This document shows, in pieces, positions 13,022 to 25,227 of a stretch of 64,000 nucleotides of DNA. Positions within the stretch are counted from its first letter, which is position 1. Each line of letters opens with the position of its first letter. Below the pieces are notes generated by a model. The model did no database searches, was not told the origin of the DNA, and was given only the letters and a program-made list of their open reading frames with translations. A program made the translations under genes and the position numbers. The DNA is from Mastigias papua (taxonomy: Eukaryota; Cnidaria; Scyphozoa; Rhizostomeae; Mastigiidae). The stretch covers positions 12,696,407 through 12,760,406 of the forward strand of contig OZ025274.1 of the NCBI GenBank assembly GCA_964019165.1, given 5' to 3'.

Positions 13022-13869
13022 CTATCAATACAAACATAACTCATACAGAAGGGTAATAAAGTCACTCTGGTCTACACTGGTTGTATGACTCATAGTCGTG
13101 CAGGAAGTAAATTGTTGTGTCTTAACATGTCCAGTCGACAAGCCAAGCATTTTCAATGATTTTCAGAGACAGCTTGTAAGGTCAACTCATAAACAAGTAA
13201 ATTATGGCTGAGACTTGAAGTTCTTCAATTTTCTATTGTTTCCAGTCTGAGATGTTCTTAGTCTCAGGTGCTCTTAAACTGTACATAAACTCTTGAAATA
13301 GACCTGCTCTGGCAATATTGTGTACATAACTTGTAAACAACTGAAAATGCTATTAACTGGGATTCGGAATCAAATAACTGGAAGCACTTTGAATTATTTG
13401 TTGAATTTAACCAATACACACTTCTCTAGTAGAATACCTAATTTTGCACTGAACCTTGATACTTAAAAATTTTTGCTTTGAGCCTACGATTATTCTAAAA
13501 AATAATCTTGAATTTCAGAAATTTTTAACCATTATTGTTCGTATAAATTATATGCTAATAATAAGGCTGATAATTATAAGGTGTGTAATGATGCTGAGAT
13601 GCTGAGTTGCATTATTGCATCGCATGTTTTGTTTTCTAAAGAAAACTCAAACATGATGCCTTGATGACGCTTGAGTTTTGTATTATTCCTAAGTTATTCA
13701 TAAATTTCAACGATATTCAGTCTTAATATTCTTATAGACTAAATTATTATCAAAAAGTATGCAGCACGAAGCTTTGTAGCTTAATTTATATTGTTGCTTT
13801 GTCACAGCAGCTTTCAGAAAAACTAACAGCCTGCATTTACTCTAAACTCGTTCGTATTCTTTTCAGAAT

Positions 13870-14085
13870 CTGTTCTGAAACTTGTTCTCATAAATTACTT
13901 TCACTGTTGTACGAAAAGCGGAATTGTTCTTCAGCACACACTGAAAGCACATACGTCTCTTTTCATTTTCGGTCGTGATCCAACGCTTCATACTCTGACG
14001 AGTGTCAAAAACACTGCTTTCAGTGTCCTAAAGAATGCTTCCTCCGTTTCTTCGTCCAATAGCGAAATTCTATGCCAACAGAGTA
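13870..14085. repeat. Inverted-repeat element with CTGACGAG core (hammerhead-like family)
   Basis: Two diverged arms face each other. One contains GCTTTCAGTGT after a CTGACGAG core at 13995-14002; the other, in reverse complement, contains GTGCTTTCAGTGTGTGC. The sequence around the core (ATACTCTGACGAGTGTC) is homologous to 35042-35061 and, in reverse, to 34885-34905 and 46210-46230. No coding capacity is seen. Confidence 0.5.
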
Positions 14086-16079
14086 TTCACCGAATGGCTG
14101 CTTAAAATCACAGTGTTTATCTAGTCCATACATGACCTGATTAACTTGCTAGCAAATGCAGAGATAACAGAGTATCTAAACTCTGGTCGTAGCGTAGCGG
14201 CTTCCTGTGCTTTATCAAGATCTGTATCATTGACAATATGTACCTTTGAAAATATTGTCAAAATCCACGCAAAAAACACTTCCCTTCCAACAATAACTTC
14301 CCAATACTGTCTGAAATTTTTAGCAGTAAATGACCCAGTCCGAGTGCAAACTCCTGCTCTGTAAGTGCGAAGTCAAATAACCATCTGTTCATGCAGCAAA
14401 GTCTTAGAACATGAGCACTTTTTCGAGGTGTTATCATAGTGTTACATGAATTACAGAAGGGCCAGCTTTAATGGTATACTTAATTTTACCGTGCAAGTGA
14501 ATGCAGTGACAGGATGATTTTGTACAGTTAAACTTTGTAATGATAACAACACATAACTCCTCAAAAGTGTATCCACATGATCTTCTGTACCAAAAGCCCC
14601 TTTGATAGAGATATCAATTGCGATATCAATAACGATCACTAATCAATACTTAAATCAATGTTTAATCACAAATCAATGTTCAATCAACAACGATCATTAC
14701 TCAATGCCAATTCAGCTAACTGCGAAGAACATTGGTACTGCTGACATTGACAGAGAAATCAAACAGTATGGTAATAACACATCTTTTCATAGCCTCCGCC
14801 CAGTACGCCCTTCTTCAGCCAAACGTGGAGTCATAAGTATTTTGCAAAATAGGGCAAACTCGATTATACTACAAACTGGATTGCTTTAATAATTCTTAAG
14901 ACAAACATTAGCCTTCATGAATATAGGGACCCTGATTTTGCTAGGAATATGCAAAGTGACGCCATCGTGACTTAAATGAACTCTCTGGTCTCTACTCTAT
15001 ATGATTTACAATCAATAAGAGTCAGTCCAAACAATATAAGATATAAAATGGCCTACTCAGTAGTAGACTGAGTCTGCTGAAAGAGTATCAAGCGACGCCA
15101 TAAACGATGTTGTGTGTAAACGAAATCTGTAACTATTCCCAACATACACACTCAATAGGAACTTTAGGGTAAATTCAGAGAAATACTACTTCTGCATCGG
15201 GAATACTTAGGCCGGTATGTCCCGTGAATAGAAACATTGAAAATTAAAGTACAAGCATCTGTAGAATACGTATTGTAGAATATTTACTATTGGTGCCAGA
15301 CCGTGCAGAAGATCCTATTGACAAAGCTTTCTGCAAAAGATTTGTTCTTCTTCTTAAGAGTGTCGGTGAACAAAGGAGTGAATAATTGGTTTCGAATACC
15401 AGCAAGATTGAGGTGAATGTGACAAAGTGATCTGCAGCAAATTATGCACGGAGAAATCAAATAAAACTTTTCATTTTCTCATGGTGTTGAAAATGAAACA
15501 AACGCATCGGACTACTGTTAGTTTTCTCTTGCTAATATAACATTGTCATGAATATAGGAAAGTTGATAGTTTGAAGACTTTTGAAGTTCTTAACTAAATC
15601 AGAGGATGAAGACTTACAGATTCAAGATATGGTGCCAAGCAAAAAGCAATTTGTACTTTGGTAGGTATAGGAAAAAGGTATTTCATCTATAGCAATGCAC
15701 GGCTGCGAACAGGAGCAACCGTATGCTCTGCTATCCTTCAACTTAATTCCACTTGATTTAAAGCCCATCAGCTTGAAACAAGGCTAACGCTCATAGGAAG
15801 CAAACTGTAGCAGACGTCTTGAGCTTCGTTGAGAAACAACAGAAAAGAACGACAGGCTGGCCTGTTATTGGGAAGTCACTTACTCATGGAAATCTGACGC
15901 ATGACTTTATTGCCATGGCTTACCAAGTGAAAAATTCACCCATCAAGGCCAAATGCACCTGAATACGGGCAGAGATAAAGTGGCAACATAAAACATTGAT
16001 ACCCTAACAAGCTACTGTGTAACCGTGTAAACAGAATAAACTTCACAAATTAACTACACTGGAATCGAAACTCCCGGAA

Positions 16080-16468
16080 TACGCGTTTTTATAAGGCACA
16101 GCTTTCTGTAAAAAACAAACATGCTAAAGGGGAAAAAATCAAAAGAACTTTTACTGCAAGGAACAAAATCCCCAGGAAACTCTTTAGTTTCCAATATTTT
16201 TATCACCGCATGGAAATTGAGAATTAAGAAACGAAATTTGCAAAAAATTGTGTGCAATTCTTTAGCAAGTAGTTCATAGGCAATTCTACGTAGAAACTTA
16301 CTGTATGCACCAGTGTCCCGTCTTAACAACAAACACCTACATTTGCTCAGATAAATTATGGAGCTATTAAGGAACATTATATACTAAATTGTGATAAAAA
16401 CGAGGTTCAAAAGTAGGGAAATTTGAGAGCTAGGCCTTGTGCTCGGTTCCTTATAAAAATAAACGTGT
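16080..16468. mobile_element. MITE, family A
   Basis: Left end ACGCGTTTTTATAAGGCACA and right end GTTCCTTATAAAAATAAACGTG form the inverted ends. The interior has GTTTCCAATATTTTTATCAC and TTTAAGAAACG-type words as in other copies. About 390 bp, non-coding. Confidence 0.6.
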
Positions 16469-18077
16469 ATCTGAGTGCCAATGTGTTCCAAACTCAAATA
16501 GACTTTAAAGGCCTATAGAGTCCGTCAGTTTTAAAGCTTGTATTCTTTTGGGTTCAACGACCAAGTGTTCCCACGCATTGTATACTCTCTAAAAAGCACG
16601 TTCTCTGGCTCTTTCTGCCCACTGTCAATGTCTGTCTGAAAATAACCACTCTTAGCTCGCATACCTCACAGTCCCATTCATAGTAGAATGTATGAAAGCG
16701 CGTAGCCAATACCAAAGATAAGAGAAGTCAATATGACCAGTTGAACAAGAGAGGAGTTTACCTCACAATCACGTGGCTAACATTAGATTCAGACAAGCTT
16801 AAGGTGTCTTGTATTCTAAGGTTAATGGTAACACCTAGTTTGATAGTTGTTCAAGGCGCTACACTTTCTTCAAGCCAAACCATCCTACGATAGAAGATGT
16901 AGCTGCACCATGCGACAACTTCACAACCAAAGATTGCGACACCTTTCAGCTGAATCTTGCAAAGATGGCTCTTCTAGCTATATCTAGAAAACACCTTTGC
17001 ATCTAAGTGTATCAGATCTATAATACATCTAGTTAAGGTAATCTGGTTCCTAAGCCTGCAACTGAAGTATGGGAATAAATTGAGTTTTAAGAAGTACAAA
17101 ACTAGCAAAGAACCATAAGATCTATCAAGAAAGTCCCTTTAAACATCTATCCGGCTTTTCGTCTTAATGACAGAGTATGCCCAAATAACACAACATTCTT
17201 AGCAAGCGTTTTCCTTTAGACTTTAATGTCTACAAGTGTCAAAGTGTCTGTAGGTTTCCTAGTTTCAAAATCTTCAAAATCCATGGTAACCTAGAACGTA
17301 GCATCTCTAAGCTATTCATTAAAGTTTGGAAGATTGGCCTTGGGCTGGTACTTCTGGGCCCTTTCTAAGCTCACTTGAGGTAGTTCTAAAAATATTCTAA
17401 TTATCCAGTACACATATGTATGAACCAAATATTTCATATGGGCAAATGTTTCCACAACATACAGCAGGTAGTTTTGAAGCTCTAGTGTGGGACTCTTTTC
17501 ATGATAGTGAAAAATAACTGCTACCTAGACACTAGGTAACAATAACTTATGTCGAATTTGATTATAGACGTTTAGAAGTGAAAGGTTTGATTTCTAGCCC
17601 TTGAATTTCAAATAAAGAACAACTATATGTAATACAAATAAATGAATTTATATATATATATATATATATCCTTATCTTTATATAGAATACATAATGGCGT
17701 GGTTAACAAACGCTACAACTAGGTTGATCATCTCATTTCTCATACAACAATTTCTGATAGAAAAGTTATAGTTGATAGAACCACTTTTGATGTAAGGAAC
17801 GACATCTTTAAACAATTAACAATTGGTTTGCTTGGTGTTTCGGCACAGTCTTCAGGAAGTTTTAACCTAATTTCATTCCATCAAAAATACCGTTGTTTAC
17901 GAACGTTCAGCGTTCAATTGGCTCTTTTTCAATTGCGCAGTGGTGTAAAATGTACCTTGTACCAGTGTTCAAAATTCTGGGAGGGGTTTTGAAATAAAAG
18001 AATACTATACATGTTGATGACAAGTAACGGTGAACCAGAAATTGCCCAAATGGACTCCCTCTAAAGGAATATTGTAT

Positions 18078-18331
18078 TTAGCCCATAATTCTAACATCTC
18101 CCAGACAAACAAATATTGCAAAGAATCTGAGTGCGAACATAACAATGAAGGAACACGAACTATCACCTGTGGTCAAGGTCATACCAGCAGCCATACTTTC
18201 TAGCTGGGCACAAATCCAAGGGGGCATGGGGCTCGGCTTACCTGACTCAAAGATGCTACCATTCTTTGTCCGCCCAACAATTTCACGATAAAAACATGTT
18301 TTTTGCTTTGAAACCAAGAGACAACAGAAAA
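18078..18331 (-). CDS. Candidate second exon of a small gene, unknown product
   Basis: Begins after a CGTATAG acceptor at 18332 in phase 1 and runs 84 codons to a TAA. The C-terminal part (SFIVMFALRFFAIFVCLGDV) is hydrophobic enough to be a membrane segment. Joined to 18581-18710 it would give a 127-residue protein. Two internal GT-AG pairs (18204-18241 and 18127-18166) could be 38- and 40-bp mini-introns that also keep the frame, giving a 101-residue alternative. No family is recognised. Confidence 0.25.
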
Positions 18332-18580
18332 CTATACGTGAAGGAACCAGTAACAGTGAATGCATCAGTGGCGGTTTTTTCATCAGTGTATATTCTCAAG
18401 TACTTCATATATAGTGAACGCTTACTTAAAGTGGAATTCGGGGGCATATGGTCTGCTTTACAATCAACTTTTCAGCGTTGGCTACGAGCCTGTATGCAGT
18501 CCCGGTGTATGCCCAGAAAATTTCAACGATTTAAGAACTGTTGGAATCTAGGTAATAAATAAAGTGCTAAAAACATATAC

Positions 18581-18710
18581 CTTGCTTGCAGGTAATTTCT
18601 TCGAAACCTTGGAAACCACCATCTCTTGCATTAGTGACCACATCACTTGATTCATTGCCTCCTGTTGCAGTTGCGTACATCTCTGTTCTTTTGTTCATAG
18701 CCAACTTCAT
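18581..18710 (-). CDS. Candidate first exon of a small gene, unknown product
   Basis: An ATG at 18710 opens 43 codons with mixed, non-repetitive composition (MKLAMNKRTEMYATATGG, then acidic residues and FQGFEEITCKQ). It ends in phase 1 at a strong donor (CAAG|GTATATG). The downstream candidate exon at 18331 enters in phase 1. Its codon use looks more protein-like than the surrounding AT-rich DNA. No homologue is recognised. Confidence 0.35.
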
Positions 18711-18792
18711 AATACCATAGAAAAACTATCAATTTTGAGGTACTGTAAGTTAACACACCGCAACACGTAGAAGAATTCGAGGCAAAAACTCA

Positions 18793-19077
18793 ATGGCCAC
18801 GAATCTCGTGGTACTTCAGAACAAAAGCGCTTGTTTCAGTTTGTCTTCGATCTGCAGAGCATATCAAGAAGTTCTGCGAAACTGTCCAGCGGATGATTAC
18901 CAATCAACGTACGCTTACTACACAGGAACCTTTTTGAGCGATCGACACGTGTATACACCGGAGAACACGTCACAGCCTGAAGTGTCTATGAGTTGTTGCA
19001 AAGTGAATGGAGTCGATTTTTTTACATATGTATTTTTACCAAAATCACAGACGCAAAAAAGCCGCTATCACTTCTGA
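18793..19077 (+). CDS. Candidate ORF, 94 aa, unknown product
   Basis: ATGGCC start; 94 codons to TGA in a locally GC-richer patch. It has six cysteines and a PADDYQSTYAYY stretch that loosely resembles the APDDYRLVPLYLKNY stretch of the candidate exon at 24247-24348. It starts 83 bp from the candidate first exon at 18710, transcribed the other way. No signal peptide or known domain is evident. It may be 5' UTR or promoter sequence of the neighbour. Confidence 0.25.
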   Translation: MATNLVVLQNKSACFSLSSICRAYQEVLRNCPADDYQSTYAYYTGTFLSDRHVYTPENTSQPEVSMSCCKVNGVDFFTYVFLPKSQTQKSRYHF

Positions 19078-21214
19078 TTGGCTGCTCTTTGCTCCCAAGG
19101 TGCTGAGCAGGCGTCATTGCCGTTGGACATCAATCGTCTGCCGGTCCCTTTGATTAACTCTTCACACATCTTTAACTTTCTGTACGTATCACGTGACGCT
19201 GTAACGCTACTTTCCATAAAACGGTTCGGTATAGGTGTCTGTTACCTTCCTCCTTTCGAGGAGTCATGACTATGAAGCCTTGGGTTAAATACACAAGCAA
19301 TGGACCCTTGCCATGTGATCAGTAGTTAAAAGTATCGGAAGGGCGATACTTGGTTGCGGGCTTTGCGGAATTGTGGTTAGAATCAATTTCTTAATCATCG
19401 TGATCAATACAATGGCCTCGTTGATGATAGCTTTATTGATTGTAGCGATTGATACGATTCGTATGGCCGTTTCGTCATAATAACCATATAATCTTGAAAT
19501 ACAGGGCATTGTTGCCATGACAACATTGGGATTCAAAGATGGCTTATGTGGCCACCGACCTATTTGTTTGTTTATGGCAAGGAAGTACCTCGAGGTCTAT
19601 AGTAACGCCCTGAGCAAAGGGAAAAAAGAGTAAGGATAAGTAGAGCGGGAGATAAAATAACGTTTATTGATTCTACAAATGAAAAAACACACTTGTAGGA
19701 TTCTGGGAGAGAAGAGGACAGTCATAGTTTACAAAGTATGGAAACAACGATTGAAAAATTTTCCCAAGGGTGGTTGGTGCTATGAAGCAAACAGCAGTAC
19801 TGTATTTATCAGTTTGGTGCTAAAATCTGCATGGATTGTACACTGGCCATAAGTCACTGATCTATAGATTGAAAACAGAACTTTCTTAATTAAGCAATCG
19901 CTAAATGATAGATATTTCCGCAGGAGTTTCCTGAAGAGTTTGAGAAATTCTGGGCGATGAGCAGACTTGTTGAGAGCTTAAGAGAAAATTTCCAAACAAA
20001 TTGACATTGTCCTGGGGATTTGGGCAGGTTTTGGACTTTTGTATTGATTTTAAGAAACAAACGAAAGGAACTTCAGTTGGTTTTTTGCCAAACTGAACAA
20101 CACTGAACGATACCCAATCAAAACACCCCACTGACGGGAGTTTTTGCTGAAGAACAGTACTACTTTCATAAGACCTTCAAGGAAACAGAGCCTGAAATGA
20201 AAATGGAGTTTATGTGGAAAAGTCCAGTATTGCTCATTCCCGAACAAAGCACAAATTCAGCTCTTACAAACACGAGGAGAATGTGTCATACCAAAACGAA
20301 AATTTAGTGCCCCCTTATTTTAAGTACCAGTGGCCGGCCGAAGGAGTTTTGAGTGGGGGGGGGGGGTTGTAGAACAAAAACTATCCCGACATGTTTGAAT
20401 AAGGCACCATAATTACGGACAAACCATGCTCACTATAGAGCCTTTTATCAACGAGCCAAAAATTTACCGACAAGTGTATAAACTATCGGGGCAGCAGCTA
20501 ATACATCCGCTGCTCCTGACTGTCTTGCGTCACATCTTTTATTTTTCCAAGTTCTTAGGCAAACACATTTTCACTTAAAGCACAATTGTTGGACGAGCAA
20601 TGCCCCCGTGCAAACTCCATAGCTTCGTACATGTCATGTCTTAAACGAGGTCAGTTAAAGACCGGGCAACCTTCTATCCTACTAGAAACCAGATTACAAG
20701 ACAATTGAGGCTACATACCAAACGCCAATTTGTCGTTATGTGATCTTTCTTCTGTCGGGTCCTTCAAAATGATGCAAAATCTTCTCGCATGCTCTCCAAG
20801 TGACTCGCTGTGTTGTTTTAGCCATGCTCTTTTAAGTCGTGAAACAACAGATTTCGATAAACATTAAAAATATGCCTAAAGCTTGCTCGTCGTGAGTCAT
20901 CTATCACTTCTCTGATCTTCTTGCACCTGATTATTATTGGAGAGTAGACTTCTGAGGTGGATATTTTCTTACGCAGGAAGAACTTATCTGCCATACCGTT
21001 AGTTGCTGTAAGCAGGTGTGGTAAGATGTGCTATAAGTTGTTCCAAGATAACAAAAAGTAGATAAAAAAGCCATTATGTACAAATATCATGAAATTCTAT
21101 TCCAGTGGGATGCAACCAGGACAACATCTCTGCACCTGGGAATAAAACTGAATACAAAATGCGTGGTATAAAGTGCTAAGCAAAGTCCCCATATTGCCAT
21201 TCTGTCTGTCCGGA

Positions 21215-21312
21215 GATTTCATTTCATTTATTTAATATATTTAAGGAGGGTCACCCTTCAGCAATGGAGCTCATTTTCAAGGGGCCCTCCACTTCACTAC
21301 TTACAATGAATC
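21215..21312 (-). mobile_element. LINE 3' tail (CR1/L2-like)
   Basis: Read in reverse complement it has the hairpin-type GGAGGGCCCCTTGAAAATGA ... ACCCTCCTTAAATAT followed by an AATAAATGAAATG tail. The same 3' end occurs on the plus strand at 42740-42805. This architecture (inverted GGAGGG/CCCTCC followed by a short A/T-rich tail) is typical of CR1/L2-like non-LTR retrotransposon 3' UTRs. Confidence 0.6.
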
Positions 21313-21557
21313 GTAATAAAAAAATTGAAAAGGTAAAGATAAACATATAGACTCAATAAAAACCTGGTATAAGTCATTGTTAAGATAAAAGTTGTTAAAG
21401 TGAAAGAAAAATGATGACTTGCGATTTAAAATATACAAATTACAATTTATTAGGTTAAATGCTAGCCAGTTTTCAACTTGATTGGAAGGGTTCTATGCAA
21501 TAATTGCTGCTTTGTTCAAACAACAGCACATGTTTTTATACGACAGCTGATAAGCTT

Positions 21558-22016
21558 ACACGCTTTTTTTTTATAAGGAACCACTTTATAAGGAACCTAC
21601 ATGTAGAAGGCCGAAATATTTAAAGAACTTATACTACTAAAGGAAAAATCCCCAAGGAACTTTTCATTTTCAAATTCCGAGTACTGTACTCAGATGCAAG
21701 TGAAGATTACATTACATTGGATGATATCAATGGAATAGACATGATACTTCATGATTGAAATTATGCTTTTGCATATACAAAACTTATTTCCTGCCGCATT
21801 TGTGCTTTTGAGCTTGAGTTCTAGCCATAATTAAAGGTAAAATTCAGAATTTCAATGCTTTTCTAGTGTCTGTGCCATTTTGTGGCACTCTATGTGCAGT
21901 GAAAATTAAGAAACTATTAAGGAACTTTTAGTACTAGAATTCGACAAAAAGAGGTCCGAAAATAAGGAACTCTTAGAACTAGGCCTTTAGCTAGGTTCCT
22001 TATAAAAAAAGCGTAT
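21558..22016. mobile_element. MITE, family A, well-preserved copy
   Basis: Left end TACACGCTTTTTTTTTATAAG, right end CTTATAAAAAAAGCGTATA: near-perfect inverted ends. The interior has GGAACCTACATGTAGAAGGC and TTTAAAGAACTTATACTACT, which match the 11741 copy, plus a right interior CTTTTAGTACTAGAATTCG. It is non-coding. Confidence 0.7.
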
Positions 22017-22381
22017 ATTCACTTAGGCTTCCAATTTTCATGCAAAGCCATCGTTTCTTTCGTCGTTTAATCCGTGTATATATATGTATTTATTTATTTA
22101 TTTCCTATGCTAATCTATGTGTTCCAATGTTATGGATGTGCAGTACCTGTCTTAAAAACGTTTTAACTCATTTGATAAAATTGTGGCATCTTATTTGAAT
22201 AACCATTTGCCATAATCCACACTTCCCAAGTCACTAATAATTAATCTATTCAAAAATCTTTTCTCAAAGTATGAAAAAAGTTTTATAACTACACGGCACC
22301 TCGTGTGGTTCCCATGTAATCAATAACCGTGAATGGTTCGGGGATCATTACACGGCAAGATTACCACCCTTCTGTTATTAT

Positions 22382-22604
22382 TTAACGGCGGATATAGTTA
22401 TACAGAACTAAATTGGGTGCAGAGATAAGTAGTTTGTTTAAAAACTTAGACATATTACGTACTATAGACTTTTCGATTGCCGTAATCCGGGCACCATACT
22501 CTGTTTGCGCTCTCCTATTTGCGCTCTCTGCAAAGCGTTCAAGCGATATGATCAAATATTTACCTTCAGAAATTTCGCTAGGAAGGTCATGGAGAAACAC
22601 AGCT
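22382..22604 (-). CDS. Candidate second exon of a small gene, unknown product
   Basis: Begins after CCTGATAG in phase 2 and runs to a TAA. The codons AVFLHDLPSEISE then lead into a charged stretch (FAESANRRAQTEYGARITAIE) and a hydrophobic/basic C-terminus ending NYIRR. Joined to 22867-22880 it gives a 78-residue protein beginning MELDRAVFLHDLPSEISE. An internal GT-AG pair 36 bp apart (GTAAATATT...TTTGCAG, 22533-22568) is in frame either as coding sequence or as a mini-intron. No known family is recognised. Confidence 0.3.
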
Positions 22605-22866
22605 CTATCAGGTCACGATGTCAGGTGATCACAAAGAAGATATTTGCCTCAAGGCCTAGCGCACCAAACTTTCTCACTTTAAACCTAAATTTGCTGCCAT
22701 GTCTGACCGTTACAAAGTACAAACGCTGCCACTCCTAAGAAGACTTCTACGAATAATTATGAAAGAATATATGGTCTTTTCCAGTAAATGATACGATTTC
22801 AACATCTTGCAGAAGATGGAACTCACGACTTGGGGTTTTCCAGTAGGACGTCTCAGGTTAGCATAC

Positions 22867-22880
22867 CTGTCAAGTTCCAT
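22867..22880 (-). CDS. Candidate first coding exon (14 bp) of the small gene at 22.4-22.9 kb
   Basis: ACAATGGAACTTGACAG|GTATGC: an ATG with four codons and two bases, leaving in phase 2 at a good donor. The exon starting at 22604 enters in phase 2 and completes an Arg codon. Upstream GC-rich sequence (GTGCCGCCCCTACTC) could be 5' UTR. The evidence is the phase match and splice sites only. Confidence 0.3.
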
Positions 22881-24246
22881 TGTTAAAAATGAGTGAGTAG
22901 GGGCGGCACCAGACAACAAACGGAGGGTGATAGACCACGCCCTATTGGACTATAACCCATTGGTACAGCGTACAATAAAACTTGCAACTTAGAGGAACAA
23001 ACAGTCATGCAAACGGCGATGATAAAACATAGCAGTGAATTAAACGTTGCTACAAGTATCCCACACCTTCCAGCTTTGTCTACTCCAATTTGGACGAGCC
23101 GCTACTGTGAGTGAGAAATCCACTCAAGAGGGGAATTCCAACGTTCACATCATTTGTGGAGAATATCAACTGAAGAATATTAAACCTCGTTTTACCATCA
23201 TTGTTATCACCAAAATAGTAGGCAAAAACAGGCAACAGGTTAAATTTTCATCTCATTCAAGATCGCAATTCATCAGTTATCTAAGCGTAGTAAACATTTT
23301 CGCGAAATGCGTGAGAATTTCCCTTCCATGCGTGCGAGCGCGCGAATGTTATGGATTGCGTGTGTCTCCCACAAAATGCACGAGACTTGGAAGGTCTGGG
23401 TTAGCATAACAGGGCCTAAGATGCAGGTAGATCTGACTCCTTTGTGCAGTCACTCGAAGTAGGTCAACCAAAACGAATACAAATTAACATGTGCTGTGAT
23501 ATGTATTAAAATTTATTAACTTCCAGAAAAAATTAGGATTTATAATGTTACCTTTTAGCTAATTTACACACTATTTTATACGAATACCTAATTTTTCTTC
23601 TTTCAATTTTTCCTTTTCTTCCTCTAATTTCTTTTTCTTCCTATATTCTTCTTAAGAACATCCTTCCTAAATTATTCTTACATCTTAGCGATTGTGAGCA
23701 ATAATACTAGAACAGACTATATTCTTATTGTGAAATGTTTGCAATTGACACTCCCCAAAGAGTTGTTGAGTCGAATTACAGTACAATGGCCAAGAGACCC
23801 GATAAGTGAAGCTCGCGTTTGTCTTACTCCTAAAAGAAAACTCAAATAAGAAAAAAATCTCAGCCCTGATGAAGCTCGAGTCTTTCATTATTCTTAAATT
23901 TCAGCGCTTTTGGGCCTTGATATTCCTATAAACAATATTCCTATAAAAATGCGTGTATTAGTTGACTGTTTCTGCCACGCCCTTTGTGTAATTCCGAGAG
24001 AAGACTACGCATAAAAGTTTAGATATGTAAAACTTTCAAATTTCAGGCTCTGAGCTTTATCTTAACTTTAAGGCATGTACTGCCCAAGTGAACCATTATG
24101 CACGAGCTCTGTATCTCTATCTTGGATCTATGTCTCTACTGCAACCACCGACTATCGCTTGGCGTTAGTTTTCCCACGTGACCACGACAAGATTCTAGTA
24201 CAGCATGGCCGCTCTCTTTTTCTTTTGGTTCTCTTCTTTCTTTCAG
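22881..24246. other. Unassigned sequence
   Basis: A pyrimidine-rich tract (TTC and TTTC words) occupies 23592-23655. The 120-codon plus frame at 23047-23409 has a degenerate C-terminal half with CGCG-rich words and no initiation context. No function is assigned. Confidence 0.4.
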
Positions 24247-24348
24247 TGACCACGCTTGCAATTTTGTTCTCCACCTTCTTCAGATGCTTGTGAAGCAGAC
24301 AGCCCCAGATGACTATCGTTTGGTGCCTCTATATTTGAAGAACTACTG
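24247..24348 (+). CDS. Candidate internal exon, unknown product
   Basis: A long pyrimidine tract and acceptor (TTCTTTCTTTCAG at 24246) precede 33 codons reading DHACNFVLHLLQMLVKQTAP then DDYRLVPLYLKNY, followed by a strong donor TG|GTAAGAT. The exon enters and leaves in phase 2, and its composition is very protein-like (a leucine-rich amphipathic helix, then a DDYRLVP turn). An ATGGCC at 24205 overlaps the pyrimidine tract. Neighbouring exons were not found; a LINE fragment follows at 24690. No family is recognised. Confidence 0.4.
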
Positions 24349-24689
24349 GTAAGATTGTAAGGGATAACGATCTGCAAAGGCTTATGGTCGAAATATATGA
24401 ATGCACAAATGACATTACCCCAAAGAAATAAAATATGACGTAATCACAGGTGGATCCAGAGTTGTACTTTGGGTGGGACTATTTCGGAAAGAATATTATG
24501 GGGAAGAGAAATTTTGATAGCCACGCCCTTCCACAACTTTGAATGTTTTTTAGAGTGTCCAATTCATTTCCTATTCATTTTCTTCTCTAATTCATGCACC
24601 ATGTCTCTTAACACAGATTTTCGCGATACCAAATATTACCATCTGGGGGGATGGCCCCCGGCCCCCCTTTGATCCACACTTGAGAACAA

Positions 24690-24970
24690 ATAATCTACTC
24701 CAGGCGCCAAAAGTTAAAGCATCTGCATATGGACAAAGCTCCCTATCGCTTAGAGGTTGTACTCTTTGGAACACCCTGTCAAACAGCATAAAATCTGCAC
24801 AAAATATAAAAAATTTTAAAACAATGATCAAACTGGAAGGGAGTAAAATGCCACTACAACATATGCTGGTAAAACATGTAAATAGACATTTGGTTTTTAT
24901 TAGTTTATTTTAACTAGTCAATCCACCCGCTGTAAATAAATTTGTCATTATTATTACTATCATTAAGTAC
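24690..24970 (+). mobile_element. LINE 3' fragment (reverse-transcriptase C-terminus and tail)
   Basis: The frame from about 24680 to 24910 encodes a stretch with KASAYGQSSLSLRGCTLWN, then LSNSIKSAQNIKNFKTMIK. This is the usual C-terminal signature of CR1/L2-type non-LTR retrotransposon polymerases (YGxxSxxxxGxxLWNxLPxxIKxxxxxxxFKxxLK). It is followed by a short 3' UTR and an ATTATTATT-type tail near 24945. The 5' part is missing (5' truncation), as expected for a dead LINE insertion. Confidence 0.7.
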
Positions 24971-25227
24971 ACAATAACGAATATGAGGCAACATAGACAT
25001 ATTTGAGATCATTATGAATCCAAGGCATAGCTCACCAACGCAAGCCGCGCAGGCAAACGCCAAAAGTAGACTGATTCGAGCGCATCCTTCTTTGGTTGGA
25101 ATAATATACTTATCATTTTAAAAGATCAAGTGCAGTATCCGGTATCACCACTTGGCAGTGGCCACAAAAATAATTGCGGGCTATATCTCCAGAAAACATT
25201 GCTTGGTTGGAAAAATTCCCACCTTGT

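Larger units (their letters stand above)
13022..18077. other. Repeat-bearing intergenic block
   Basis: No exon with convincing splice sites was found. It contains the inverted-repeat element at 13870-14085, AATCAAT-rich low-complexity sequence at 14595-14705, a family A MITE at 16080-16468, and a (TA)n run near 17650-17671. The 107-codon minus frame at 16054-16377 lies inside the MITE and is a shadow of it. Confidence 0.45.
19280..22381. other. Intergenic, repeats only
   Basis: Contains a 13-base G run near 20355, ATGATC- and TGATTG-rich low-complexity sequence at 19370-19470, a LINE 3' tail in reverse at 21215-21310 and a MITE at 21558-22016. Several 60-80 codon frames occur, but none has splice sites, an initiation context or a recognisable product. 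Confidence 0.45.

Noticed and set aside
16054..16377. 107-codon minus-strand frame
   Set aside because: It lies entirely within a family A MITE (16080-16468) whose copies elsewhere do not keep this frame open.
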